DNA of 36,313 bases from Planctomycetota bacterium (GTDB taxonomy: Bacteria > Planctomycetota > MHYJ01 > JACPTZ01): NCBI GenBank assembly GCA_016192525.1, contig JACPTZ010000051.1:1-36313 (forward strand), read 5' to 3'. Below, piece by piece: positions 15,297 to 24,202 of the stretch (position 1 is the first letter of the stretch; each line of letters begins with the position of its first letter). The position numbers and the translations under genes were made by a program. The notes beneath the pieces were generated by a model. It was not told the origin of the DNA, searched no databases, and worked only from the letters and a program-made list of their open reading frames with translations.

Positions 15297-15349
15297 TCAT
15301 TCTCCCTGTTTGCCGTGCGGCCCTTCAGGCCGCGCCGGCGGAGTCCCCC

Positions 15350-17137
15350 ATGCGCCGCCCCTCCCGTTACGGCTTCGCCTCCCTGACCCTCCTCTCCGGA
15401 GCCCTCCTCATGACGAACTGCACCGTGCCACCGCGTCCGGCTTCCTCCTCCGCCTCCGCGGAACTGGCCCGACTGGCCGACGAGATGTGGCAGCTCTCGC
15501 TCGAATCGGAGCCGACCTACGCCACCTACCTCGGCGATCACCGCTGGAACGACCGCCTCACCGACCTCTCTGCCGAGGGGCGCGCCCGCACCCTGGCCCG
15601 ATTCCAGAAGATCGCCCGCCGCGTCGCGGATCTCGATGTCGAGTCGCTGAACGAGACCGAGCGGGTCACGCGCGACATCCTCCTGCGCAAGATCGACGAC
15701 TCCGAACAGGAGGACCGTATTCGCTTCTACGAGTGGGCGGTGGACCAGATGAACGGCCCCCAGGTGGAGTTCTTCCAGCAGCTCAACTTCCACCCGTTCC
15801 GGAACGCGAAGGACGTGAAGGACCTGGTCAGCCGGTTCCTGGCCTTCACCCGGTACATGGATCAGTACCTCGACAATCTGCGGGCCGGACTCCGAAACGG
15901 ACGGGTGGCGCCGCGCATTGCGGTCGAGCGGGTCCTCGCCCAGACCGAAAGGATCGCGGCCGAAACGGTGGAGACCTGCCCGCTCCATGGGGCGGTCGGG
16001 AAACTTCCGGAAGACCTCCCGGAGTCGGAGCGGACCGAACTTCGGAAGTCGATTGAGGACGCGATCGGAACGGCGGTCCTCCCGGCCTTCCGGAAGTTCC
16101 GGGACTTCCTGAAAGACGAGTATCTCACCAGGTCGCGTGAGTCGGTGGGTGTCTGTGCGATGCCGGGTGGAACCGAGGCCTATGCCTTCCGCGTGCGATC
16201 CCACACGACCACCGATCTGACGCCGGAGGCACTGCATCAGATCGGGCTGGGCGAACTGAAGCAGATCGGCGACGAGATGGTGGCGATCGCGCGCCGCCGC
16301 GGATTCACGGGGGACGCGGCCGCGTTCAATGCATCCATCCGCGGGGACAGGTCCAACTTCGCCACCTCACGGGAACAGATTCTCGAGGGTTACCGGGAAG
16401 TCGTCGCCCGCGTGCAGACGCAACTCCCGAAGTACTTCCGGAAGCTCCCGAAGTGCCCGGTCATCGTGAAGCCGATCGAGGAGTACCGCGAGAAGGACTG
16501 CGTCGCCGCGTTCTACTATCCTCCGACCGACGACTTCTCGCGTCCCGGAATCTACTACGCCAACACGTACGATCCGCCGACCCGCTCCCTCTTCGGCATG
16601 GCCGCCCTCTCGGTGCACGAGGCGATTCCCGGGCATCACCTCCAGATCGCCCTGGCGATGGAACTGGACGACCTTCCCGAACTCCGCCAGCACAGCGGAT
16701 TCACGGCCTTCGTCGAGGGGTGGGCCCTGTACTCCGAGCGCCTGGCCGATGAGATGGGGATCTACCGGGACGACCTTGAGCGGTTCGGCATGCTGACCTA
16801 TCAGGCGTGGCGGGCCACCCGCCTCGTCGTGGACACCGGCATCCACCGGTTCGGCTGGACCCGCCAGCAGGCGATCGACTTCTTCAAGACCAAGGTCGCC
16901 CTCAGCGAGGCGGAGATCGTGAACGAGGTGGACCGGTACATCATCTGGCCCGGACAGGCGCTGGCCTACAAGGTGGGCCAGCGGGAGATCATGGCGCTCC
17001 GGGCCGAGGCCGGGAAGGCGCTCGGCGATCGGTTCGATCTGCGGGAGTTCCACGACGTGGTCCTGCGAAACGGGGCGATCCCGCTAACCACGCTGAGGGG
17101 AATCGTGGAGGGGTGGATCCGGGAGAAGGGCCGGTAG
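15350..17137 (+). CDS. DUF885 family putative metallopeptidase, exported
   Basis: 595 residues with a hydrophobic signal (SLTLLSGALLMTNC); the Cys24 lipobox is imperfect (Asn at -1), so lipidation is uncertain. DUF885 proteins carry a zinc-peptidase-like motif, here HEAIPGHH at 423-430, with the third ligand probably Glu456 in FVEGWALYSERLADEMG. The N-terminal half is helical and ends near LARLADEMWQLSLESEPTYA, as in the family. Substrate is unknown; an envelope peptidase is inferred. ATG 15350 is chosen because it follows a GGCGGAG ribosome site and gives the signal peptide, whereas in-frame ATG 15188 lies inside the palindrome and upstream of the promoter. It ends 6 bases before the convergent TPR gene. 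Confidence 0.87.
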   Translation: MRRPSRYGFASLTLLSGALLMTNCTVPPRPASSSASAELARLADEMWQLSLESEPTYATYLGDHRWNDRLTDLSAEGRARTLARFQKIARRVADLDVESLNETERVTRDILLRKIDDSEQEDRIRFYEWAVDQMNGPQVEFFQQLNFHPFRNAKDVKDLVSRFLAFTRYMDQYLDNLRAGLRNGRVAPRIAVERVLAQTERIAAETVETCPLHGAVGKLPEDLPESERTELRKSIEDAIGTAVLPAFRKFRDFLKDEYLTRSRESVGVCAMPGGTEAYAFRVRSHTTTDLTPEALHQIGLGELKQIGDEMVAIARRRGFTGDAAAFNASIRGDRSNFATSREQILEGYREVVARVQTQLPKYFRKLPKCPVIVKPIEEYREKDCVAAFYYPPTDDFSRPGIYYANTYDPPTRSLFGMAALSVHEAIPGHHLQIALAMELDDLPELRQHSGFTAFVEGWALYSERLADEMGIYRDDLERFGMLTYQAWRATRLVVDTGIHRFGWTRQQAIDFFKTKVALSEAEIVNEVDRYIIWPGQALAYKVGQREIMALRAEAGKALGDRFDLREFHDVVLRNGAIPLTTLRGIVEGWIREKGR

Positions 17138-17143
17138 CGACGG

Positions 17144-17803
17144 TCATTCGCCCAGCCGGGCCGCCCGTTCCCGGGCATAGACGGCCGGCCCGGACTGCGG
17201 GTGGCGCTTCTCGAACTCGCGGAGGAGGGAAAGCGCCTCATCCCGGCGGCCCAGAGTGCCGCTCAACAGATCGGCGAGACGAAAGACGAGCAGGGAGGCG
17301 CCTTCGGGATCGGGGGTGTCCGCGATGAGCGCCCGATAGGCCCGGGCAGCCGCTTCCGCATCCCCCCGCAGAAGATGGAGCTCAGCCAGGCGCCGTTTGG
17401 CCTCGGCATCGTCCGGCCGCTCCGCGATCGCCTGCCGATAGAGGCGCTCCGCCGCGGCGAAATCATGCCGCTTTTCCGCCGCCTCCGCCTGATGGTAGGT
17501 GGGCGCCACCTGGAGCGTGGTGTCCCCCATCGCCGACTTCTTCCCCTCGATCACGAGATGCCCGATGGCGTGCGCCAGGAACCAGGTGTAGAAACAGGCC
17601 CCCGGCGCGAAGATCACCCCGGTCAGCGGGAAGTCCGATGTGGCGGTGCACCAGATGGCGATCGAGTAACCGACAATCGTTGCGCCGATCCCGCCGATCG
17701 CGAACTCGGTCCGGTCGCGAAAGTCGCTGCTCCCCCAGGTCATCCAGGCCAGGAGCGCTCCCAGGCTGTAGAACGAGACGAAGCAGAGGACAAAGCGCGC
17801 CAT
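17144..17803 (-). CDS. Membrane-anchored TPR protein
   Basis: 219 residues. Three hydrophobic segments fill the first half (about 3-21, 36-52 and 61-83), then two to three TPR-type helical repeats: HDFAAAERLYRQAIAERPDD, AEAKRRLAELHLLRGDAEAA and a degenerate third ending FEKRHPQSGPAVYAR. TPR domains bind partner proteins, so this is probably a scaffold. It follows pilT on the same strand after 74 bases, and an association with pilus function is possible but not shown. Ribosome site is weak. Confidence 0.72.
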   Translation of the reverse strand: MARFVLCFVSFYSLGALLAWMTWGSSDFRDRTEFAIGGIGATIVGYSIAIWCTATSDFPLTGVIFAPGACFYTWFLAHAIGHLVIEGKKSAMGDTTLQVAPTYHQAEAAEKRHDFAAAERLYRQAIAERPDDAEAKRRLAELHLLRGDAEAAARAYRALIADTPDPEGASLLVFRLADLLSGTLGRRDEALSLLREFEKRHPQSGPAVYARERAARLGE

Positions 17804-17877
17804 GGTCTGCCTGGGGTTCTCCCCGGAGGGGGCCGGCGGGGCGCCGGTGCCGGTGAGCGGGACGCGCCGGGACGCGC

Positions 17878-18924
17878 CTACTTCCGGTCCAGCAGGGACG
17901 GATTCCGCATCCGATCCGCGGCCACTTCGTAGCGGATGATCCCTTTGAGGTAGAGGTCCTTCAGAACGGAGTCCAGCGTGGCCATCCCCTCCCGCGCATG
18001 GGTCTCCATGATCGTGTAGATCTGATGGCTCTTCTGGTCGCGGATGAGATGTCCGACGGCCGGGTTGTTGACGAGAATCTCCATCGCCACCGCCCGCCCC
18101 TTCTGATCGACGCGGGGAAGAAGACGCTGCGCGAAGACGGCCTGGAGCCCGAGCGCGAGCTGCTGCCGCACCTGTCCCTGCTGGTGCGAGGGGAAGACGT
18201 CGAGAAGCCGGTCGATCGCCTGCACGCAGTCGTTCGTGTGGAGGGTGGCGATGACGAGGTGGCCGGTCTCGGCCGCCGTGAGGGCGGCGGCGATGGAGTC
18301 GAGATCGCGCATCTCGCCGACGAGAATCACGTCCGGGTTCTGGCGCAGGACGTGTCTCAGGGCGTTCGCAAAGGTGAGCGTGTCCTCTCCGACCTCGCGC
18401 TGGGTGATCACGCTCTTCTTGTTCGTGTGGAGATACTCGATCGGGTCCTCGATCGTGACGATGTGGGCCTTGCGGCGCATGTTGATGACATCGAGCATCG
18501 CGGCCTGGGTGGTGGACTTTCCGTGCCCGGTGGGGCCGGTCACCAGGATGAGCCCCTGCGGCTGAAGCGCAAAGTCCTCGACGACCGGCGGGAGACCGAG
18601 TTCGTTCAGCGACGGAATCCGGTTCGGGATGAGGCGGAACGAGGCGCCGATCGACTCGCGCTGCCAGAAGGCGTTGCCGCGGAAGCGGTGCTTGCCCTCC
18701 ACGGTGATGGAGAAGTCGAGCTCGCGCTGCGCCTCGAACCTGGCGATCTGCTCGTCGCGGAGAATGCCGTAGACGAGGGCGCGCGTCTGCTCGCCGGTCA
18801 GGGAATCCCCGAGGGCGAAGACCAGTTCCCCGTGGATGCGAAAGGCCGGAGGGGAGCCCGTGGTGACGAGAATGTCACTCGCCCCGTTCGACGCCGCCGT
18901 CCGGAAGATGTCGAGCATTTCCAT
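17878..18924 (-). CDS. pilT: PilT-type twitching/retraction ATPase
   Basis: A hexameric ATPase that depolymerises type IV pili. 348 residues with the PilT layout: N-terminal PAS-like domain (SDILVTTGSPPAFRIHGEL), Walker A GPTGHGKST (130-138), Asp box IEDPIEYLH, Walker B VILVGEMRD (199-207), His box GHLVIATLHTND, and a C-terminal segment NPAVGHLIRDQK that corresponds to the AIRNLIRE retraction motif. These separate it from the longer PilB/GspE assembly ATPases. The gene is alone apart from the TPR gene; pilB and pilC are absent. No Shine-Dalgarno is visible upstream, and a GTAAAACG-type inverted repeat fills the gap before it. Confidence 0.92.
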   Translation of the reverse strand: MEMLDIFRTAASNGASDILVTTGSPPAFRIHGELVFALGDSLTGEQTRALVYGILRDEQIARFEAQRELDFSITVEGKHRFRGNAFWQRESIGASFRLIPNRIPSLNELGLPPVVEDFALQPQGLILVTGPTGHGKSTTQAAMLDVINMRRKAHIVTIEDPIEYLHTNKKSVITQREVGEDTLTFANALRHVLRQNPDVILVGEMRDLDSIAAALTAAETGHLVIATLHTNDCVQAIDRLLDVFPSHQQGQVRQQLALGLQAVFAQRLLPRVDQKGRAVAMEILVNNPAVGHLIRDQKSHQIYTIMETHAREGMATLDSVLKDLYLKGIIRYEVAADRMRNPSLLDRK

Positions 18925-18971
18925 GGAGGGGGAGAAATCTTCTTGCTGAGCCGGCGCGGGGGAGAAAAAAT

Positions 18972-19044
18972 GTAAAACGCAAAACGTAATCGGGGAGGTG
19001 GCCCGCCTCCCCTTTTCTTCCCTTTCTTACGTTTTACGTTTTAC
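18972..19044. repeat. Nested inverted repeat (GTAAAACG type) between lpxH and pilT
   Basis: Outer arms 18972-18989 and 19027-19044 pair over 18 bases with one mismatch; each is built from (G/C)TAAAACG-like units. Inside is a 7-bp GC stem, GGGGAGG (18992-18998) with CCTCCCC (19006-19012), followed on the plus strand by TTTT. It could act as a terminator after lpxH or as a dispersed repeat; a looser copy occurs at 36226. Confidence 0.8.
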
Positions 19045-19055
19045 GTCCAACGTTT

Positions 19056-19775
19056 TCACGTCTTATTCCTGAACACCCCTTCCCTCCACTCCACCCACGC
19101 CGGACCGTGGTCCCAATCCGGCAGGATGTGGCAGACCCCCCTCCGTCCGCCGGCCGACAGCTCCAGTCGCTGGGGCTGGTGAACGTGGCCGCAGAGGAGG
19201 ACATCATAGCCGTCACGGATGAAGCCGCGCAAGCGTTCGACGCTCTCCGGCGGCAGCGCGGTGAACGGCTTCGTCTTCCGCTCGCTCACTCCACGGATGC
19301 CGCCGGCGACCTTCTTCGCGGCCCACCCGGGGAGGGCGCCGAAGGCTCCGCGGACCAGACGGGAACGCGCAATCCGGCTGTAGGCCGAGTAGGAGGGGTC
19401 GCGATTGAAGACCTGATCGCCGTGGAAGCAGAGGATTCGCTTCCCGCCGAGGCGCAGTTCCTCCATGGACTTTCCGACCCGGGTCCCGGTGGCGCGGGCG
19501 AACGTGGCGTCGAGCAGGAAGTCGCGGTTGCCGGGCAGGAAGGTGATCCGGGCGCCGGCGTGGGAGGCCCGGCGAAGGGCGGCGAAGACGGGGAGGTAGT
19601 CCGACATCTCGAGGTGACGCGGACCGAGCCAGGCGTCGAAGAGGTCTCCGAGGAGCCAGCACTCGGCGACGCCGTCGTCCGCCAGCCGATCCAGAAAGCG
19701 GACGAAGGCCTGCTGACGGTCCGGATCCTTCGGGGAGAGATGGAGGTCGGAGCAGAAGCGGATCGGAGAGGTCAT
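19056..19775 (-). CDS. lpxH: UDP-2,3-diacylglucosamine diphosphatase LpxH
   Basis: It hydrolyses UDP-2,3-diacylglucosamine to lipid X, the fourth step of lipid A synthesis, at the inner face of the inner membrane. The 239 residues show the calcineurin-like metallophosphatase set: DLH (10-12), GDLFDAW (43-49), GNRD (82-85), HGD (118-120) and GHVHQPQ (196 onward). It lies 57 bases after the kinase gene on the same strand. Its presence argues for an LPS-bearing outer membrane. YbbF/LpxH-type assignment rests on the GNRDF and GHVHQP context; LpxG-type alternatives are less likely. Confidence 0.88.
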   Translation of the reverse strand: MTSPIRFCSDLHLSPKDPDRQQAFVRFLDRLADDGVAECWLLGDLFDAWLGPRHLEMSDYLPVFAALRRASHAGARITFLPGNRDFLLDATFARATGTRVGKSMEELRLGGKRILCFHGDQVFNRDPSYSAYSRIARSRLVRGAFGALPGWAAKKVAGGIRGVSERKTKPFTALPPESVERLRGFIRDGYDVLLCGHVHQPQRLELSAGGRRGVCHILPDWDHGPAWVEWREGVFRNKT

Positions 19776-19832
19776 GGAAGCGGTCCCGGGAAGGGCGCGG
19801 ATACGGACCTCGGCTACCGCGAGGGGACGAAC

Positions 19833-22800
19833 CTACTTCAGCCGGTTCAGGCTCACTTCGCGGAACGCGACCCGCGTCGACACGACGCCCACCGAGAGAT
19901 CGGCCGGGCCCTCGGAGGCCGGGACAACGAGGTCGGGGACCAGCTTCCACATCCGCTTTCCGTCCAGCCAGCCGATCGCGCGATCCTCGAGGACGGCGAT
20001 CTCGACGGTGTGCCAGGTCCCCGCGGCCACGGTGCAGGCGATCTGGGAGGACTCAATCCCCCGCACCACCGACTGCCGGTTCCCCCCGTCCCCGATCGCC
20101 CACACGAGACGCTTCCCGAAGGCCGTGAAGCCGAGCAGGAACCCGTTCAATCCGCTCTGCTTCCGCGCCACGATTCTCAACCGGTACGCCCCCGGCAGTT
20201 CCTGGCGGGAGACGTAGGTCCCCGCCTCCTCCCCCCCCACGAATCCGGAGTCTGTCTCTTCCCACTTTCCGCTCCTGGATTCCCATCCTCCGAGTCGGTA
20301 GGTCCATCCCGGTTCCCACGCGGTCTCGCGGGTTGAAATGCGCCGGAGGTCCAGGCGGTCGAGCGCGGAGGCCACGGGAGATCCCTTCGCCTCCGCGGCC
20401 AGATACGCGGTTTCGGCGCCGTCATAGTCCTTCCGCAAAACAGCATACGCCGCCGCGCCCAGGTCCGAGGCGGCCGTGTCCCCCAACTCGATCTTCGCCA
20501 GGCGGACGTTCTCGGCCGGGCTCAGAGTGTCCAGCTTGATGCCCACGGTCCCGCTCCCCACCTTCAGCATGAACTGATCCTTGCGAACCGAAGTCACCGT
20601 GCCGCCGACCGCGACGAACTTCCCCTCCCGGCCCAGCCTCTCAAACTCGTGCGGAGTCCCCTCACGGGCGAGTCGTTGGAGCGCCGCAAAGCGAGCGTCG
20701 AGCAGGGCGCGGGTTCTCCGGATCGCGTCCAGGTCCGCCGCCGTGGTGGAGCCGATCACCCGAAAGTCCGGCAGCCCCGCGAGCTCGACTTGCATGGCCT
20801 CCGCCTTCTCGTACTCCCCCGCGTCGCAGAACTCCTGGACGTGCACAAACGATGCGGCATAGTTCGCGACGGCCTTCGCCTCCTCCTCCCTCCACCCCTG
20901 GACGAGCTCCGCGCGGCGGCGATCCGCCTTGAGGACAAGATCGGGGATTCCGATGCCGTCCAGACCGTCCAGGCCGGCCACGGCGCCCGGGTAGTCCCGA
21001 TCCGAGGCCCGCCGGTCGACCTCGGTCATCCCCATGTCGAACCGCTTCCGGGCCTCATCCAGACAGCGCTGTTCCCGCTGCGCGATCTCCCGGGGGGCGG
21101 CCTCGCCGCCGTATCGCGCGCGGAGGCGGCGCATCCGCTCGTACACCGCCCCGAAGGCCCCGGAGGCTGCGGCCGCCTGCAGCTCACGGTCCACTTCGAC
21201 CAGCTCGGCCTCGAGAGCGGCTCGCCGTCCGTCGTCGATGGCTTTCAGCCGGTCCCTGGCGAGCTTCCCCTGCTTCGTTCCCTCGTATACCGAGGCGATC
21301 CGTGCATACTCGACTCTCGCCTGGTCGGCTTCCTCCGGGTGCTCTCTCGAGAAGGCATCCGCCTGATCGAGGAATTTCTGAGCCTCATCGTTGTCGAACT
21401 TCACCGCGGTCCCGGTGACGGGGATCTCCGTCGAGGGAGAGGAGTTCGTGGCCCCCCCGTAGAAGGCCGTCCCTCCGGTGGATCCTCCGTCGGAGAAGGG
21501 CATGATGACCCCCGGATTCTCGGACGTCATGCCCCGGTACACCTTGACGCCGACGATGAGGACGACGACAGCCCCCACGAGGATGGCCGCCGCCGGCCAC
21601 TTGGGGGCCTGCTTCTCCACCCGGACGAAGGGATTGGCGACGGGGAGCGTCTCGCCGCCTCCCGTCTTCGGGACCTTGCGGCCGGCCGGCCTGGCCGCGG
21701 GACTGGACTTCGGCGGGGGCGGGGAGGCGGCCGGGACGGCCGCGGAGGCCGACGGGGAGGGTGCGGCCCGGGGCGTCGGCGCCGTTCTCATCGCCACCTC
21801 GGACGGAGGCATCGGCGAGGCGGCCCGGGGGACGGCGGGGGTGGGGACCCGGGGGACGGCGGGGGTCGCCACCTTGGGCGAAGCGCGCCGGGCCGTCGTC
21901 CCTCCCGCGGCCCCGGCGGGCGCGGGGAGAAGCTCGGGCGGCGTCTTCCCCGTGGCCCGGAAGTATTCGATGTCCTTCAGCAGGACGGTGGCGGAGGCGT
22001 AGCGCAGGGCCGGGTCTTTCCTCATCATTTTCTCGACGATCCGCACGATGCCGTCTGGAAGCGCCGGCTCGAGTTCCCGCAGCGGCACGGGGTCGGTCTC
22101 CACCAGCTTCACGAGCACGTCCATCGAGGTCTTGCCGTCGAACGGGACCTGCCCGCTCAGCATGTGGTAGAGCGAGGACCCCAGGGCGTAGATGTCGGAG
22201 CGCGCGTCGGCGAATCTCGAATCCCGCCCCTGCTCGGGGGCCATGTAGTGAGGGGTTCCAAGCACCATGCCCGCCTCGGTCATGTGCATTCCGTCGGCGG
22301 CGACCCGCTTGACGATGCCGAGATCGGCGAGCTTCACCGCCCCTTCGCGGGTGATCATCAGGTTGTCCGGTTTGATGTCGCGGTGGATGATCCCGCGGGC
22401 GTGGGCATGCTCGAGGGCGCGCGCGGTCTCGATCGCGATCCGTACGACCTCCGGAACCGTGAGGCGTTTCCGCTGGTCGAGGATGTCGTCGAGGCTGCGA
22501 CCATCGACGAACTCCATGATGTAGTAGAAAATCCCCTCCGCGTAACCGACGTCGTTCACGTGAATGAGGTTGGTGTGATTCAGTTCACCGGCCGCCCGGG
22601 CCTCGCGAATGAACCGCTGAATGTAGGCCTTGTCCCGGGCGAGGTCGTCGCTCAATACCTTGAGGGCGACGGGCCGCTTCATGTTGATCTGCTCGGCGCG
22701 GTAGATCGTCCCCATTCCACCGATGGCGATTTTCTCGAGAACACGGCACCCGGCCAGAGTGGCCCCGGTGAGATCCTCGGGATTGAGGGTGCGACAGGAC

Positions 22801-23165
22801 GGGTCCGCGGTGACACGCACGAACTCCGTCGCGATGGCCTCGGGATCGGTGGAGGGTTCGAGAGGGCCGCCGCAGGTCGGGCAGGCGACGAGAGTATCCG
22901 CGGTGCGGCCGGTGACGTTGAACAGCTTGCTGCAGGCGCCGCACCTCATGATCGTCTTTCGCTGGAGGCGCAGCACCTCCTGGACCTGGTGGGTGAGAAG
23001 GTACCCGCGTTCGACCATCAACTCCCCGACGTGGCGCGGACGCCCGCGCTCCTCCTCGTCACGCTTCAGACGGAGGCACTCCTCGACCTGGGCGCGAGTG
23101 GCGTATCCCTGGTGGACCACCAGATCGCCGAAAAACCGGTCATCCGTGGCTTCTGGCTCAGGCAC
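19833..23165 (-). CDS. Transmembrane Ser/Thr protein kinase with GspE-like N-terminus and C-terminal lectin-like domain
   Basis: 1110 residues in six parts. (1) 10-70: two helical repeats ending GELMVERGYLLTHQVQEVL, resembling the N-terminal repeats of GspE/PilB ATPases. (2) 74-100: a C2-C2 zinc ribbon (CGAC...CPTC). (3) 136-402: a Hanks-type kinase with IGGMG, Lys169, HRDIKPDN (261-268), DLG in place of DFG (281-283) and APE (309-311), all needed residues present. (4) 410-520: Ala/Pro linker. (5) 523-542: one transmembrane helix. (6) About 590-1110: charged helical repeats, then a concanavalin/LamG-like beta domain (about 940-1110) that reads as a sensor on the far side of the membrane. The start is GTG with AGGTGA upstream. 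It follows the pseudopilin run on the same strand by 117 bases. Confidence 0.9.
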   Translation of the reverse strand: MPEPEATDDRFFGDLVVHQGYATRAQVEECLRLKRDEEERGRPRHVGELMVERGYLLTHQVQEVLRLQRKTIMRCGACSKLFNVTGRTADTLVACPTCGGPLEPSTDPEAIATEFVRVTADPSCRTLNPEDLTGATLAGCRVLEKIAIGGMGTIYRAEQINMKRPVALKVLSDDLARDKAYIQRFIREARAAGELNHTNLIHVNDVGYAEGIFYYIMEFVDGRSLDDILDQRKRLTVPEVVRIAIETARALEHAHARGIIHRDIKPDNLMITREGAVKLADLGIVKRVAADGMHMTEAGMVLGTPHYMAPEQGRDSRFADARSDIYALGSSLYHMLSGQVPFDGKTSMDVLVKLVETDPVPLRELEPALPDGIVRIVEKMMRKDPALRYASATVLLKDIEYFRATGKTPPELLPAPAGAAGGTTARRASPKVATPAVPRVPTPAVPRAASPMPPSEVAMRTAPTPRAAPSPSASAAVPAASPPPPKSSPAARPAGRKVPKTGGGETLPVANPFVRVEKQAPKWPAAAILVGAVVVLIVGVKVYRGMTSENPGVIMPFSDGGSTGGTAFYGGATNSSPSTEIPVTGTAVKFDNDEAQKFLDQADAFSREHPEEADQARVEYARIASVYEGTKQGKLARDRLKAIDDGRRAALEAELVEVDRELQAAAASGAFGAVYERMRRLRARYGGEAAPREIAQREQRCLDEARKRFDMGMTEVDRRASDRDYPGAVAGLDGLDGIGIPDLVLKADRRRAELVQGWREEEAKAVANYAASFVHVQEFCDAGEYEKAEAMQVELAGLPDFRVIGSTTAADLDAIRRTRALLDARFAALQRLAREGTPHEFERLGREGKFVAVGGTVTSVRKDQFMLKVGSGTVGIKLDTLSPAENVRLAKIELGDTAASDLGAAAYAVLRKDYDGAETAYLAAEAKGSPVASALDRLDLRRISTRETAWEPGWTYRLGGWESRSGKWEETDSGFVGGEEAGTYVSRQELPGAYRLRIVARKQSGLNGFLLGFTAFGKRLVWAIGDGGNRQSVVRGIESSQIACTVAAGTWHTVEIAVLEDRAIGWLDGKRMWKLVPDLVVPASEGPADLSVGVVSTRVAFREVSLNRLK

Positions 23166-23205
23166 AATTCACCTGCGGGGCGGGGTCCGAGGCCCTGAAA
23201 CGGCA

Positions 23206-23231
23206 TCACCCACGGCGGCGGCCGTGGGTGA
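23206..23231. terminator. Hairpin between the pseudopilin run and the kinase
   Basis: TCACCCACGGC (23206-23216) pairs perfectly with GCCGTGGGTGA (23221-23231) around GGCG. Placed after the last pseudopilin stop on the minus strand; no T-run, so it may only partly stop transcripts entering the kinase gene. Confidence 0.45.
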
Positions 23232-23282
23232 CGCGCGAATGCAGAAAGGCGGCAGCGGAATCCGGCCGGGATCGAGAGAGTC

Positions 23283-24149
23283 CTACGAACCGCCCATCGG
23301 GAGCCAGATCACGCGCGTGATCAGTCGCTCCTGGCGCTCCTGGGAATCCTCGATCAGGCGCATTCGGATCCGGATGCTGGTCGGCAGGTAGCGGGTCGCC
23401 TGCGACTGGGCATCGCTCTCAAAGGACTGCGTCTCCACGGCGTGATATCCGCTTTGCGGCGCCGCCGGCGAGGCCCCGGCCGGAGGGGACCAGTCCAGAC
23501 GGAACTGGGCCACGTAGTGACACATGTCGGACGGCAGCCCCGGGACGGGTACCGGGGGAGAGCCGGTGGTCATGAGGGCCGGAACCTCGATCGGAGAGGT
23601 GCGGGCGGTCAGCCCTCCTCCCGTCGTGGTCTTTCGAACCATCCTCCAGAGGACGTAGATCGGACGGGTCGTCCGGGCCGCGGTCCGCTTGGCCGGATCC
23701 GGATCCAGCGTCAGGAAGTAGGACACGCGCACCACCTGGACGACACCGTCGAAGGAGGTGACGGTGTTGAAGACCATCCAATCGGAACCCAGCGTCAGGG
23801 GAAGCGAATCTGTGGCCGGCGCGTAGTTGGGCATCCAGCTGGAATCCCGTCCGACCAGGGCATCCGAAGGGGGCGGACCGGATCCCATGCGGAAATGCTG
23901 GAGCTGGGCCGTGGTCAGCGCGTTGGGCGTGATCGGAAGCGTCCCCGCCAGGTCCTGGGCGATCTTGTCGCAGGCGGCCCGCGCATTCGTGTAGATGATC
24001 GTCCGGGCCTCCGCGACCTTGAAGACCTCCACGCAGCGGTAGAAGATCATCGCCACGGCGCCCACCAGGATGATCATGAGTCCGATCGCCACGATCAGCT
24101 CGATGAGCGTGAAGGCTTTCTGGCGACGGCGTTTTCCCGCGTTCTGCAT
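23283..24149 (-). CDS. GspJ/PulJ-like pseudopilin
   Basis: 288 residues with a class III prepilin leader: KRRRQKAFTLIELIVAIGLM. The residue before Phe is Ala, not the usual Gly, while Glu+5 is kept. A hydrophobic helix to about residue 40 is followed by an amphipathic helix (EARTIIYTNARAACDKIAQD), a layout like GspJ/PulJ minor pseudopilins. The rest, with many Pro/Thr turns, is a beta-rich head. It is the seventh and last of the pseudopilin run; ATG has a GGGGA site six bases upstream. The preceding gene ends 53 bases away. Confidence 0.85.
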   Translation of the reverse strand: MQNAGKRRRQKAFTLIELIVAIGLMIILVGAVAMIFYRCVEVFKVAEARTIIYTNARAACDKIAQDLAGTLPITPNALTTAQLQHFRMGSGPPPSDALVGRDSSWMPNYAPATDSLPLTLGSDWMVFNTVTSFDGVVQVVRVSYFLTLDPDPAKRTAARTTRPIYVLWRMVRKTTTGGGLTARTSPIEVPALMTTGSPPVPVPGLPSDMCHYVAQFRLDWSPPAGASPAAPQSGYHAVETQSFESDAQSQATRYLPTSIRIRMRLIEDSQERQERLITRVIWLPMGGS

Positions 24150-24202
24150 GACATTCCCCTTTCTTCTTCTCTGCGCCCGGGAGTCGCCTCCCGCGCGGAA
24201 GT

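Noticed and set aside
15188-15349. Longer N-terminus for the DUF885 peptidase beginning in the palindrome
   Set aside because: The promoter at 15268 and the signal peptide at 15350 both place the start downstream; the added residues are Arg-rich and unlike the family.
20649-23198. 849-codon open frame on the plus strand opposite the kinase
   Set aside because: The minus-strand kinase explains this DNA with full domains. The antisense frame is low complexity and Gly/Arg-rich, as expected for a high-G+C shadow.
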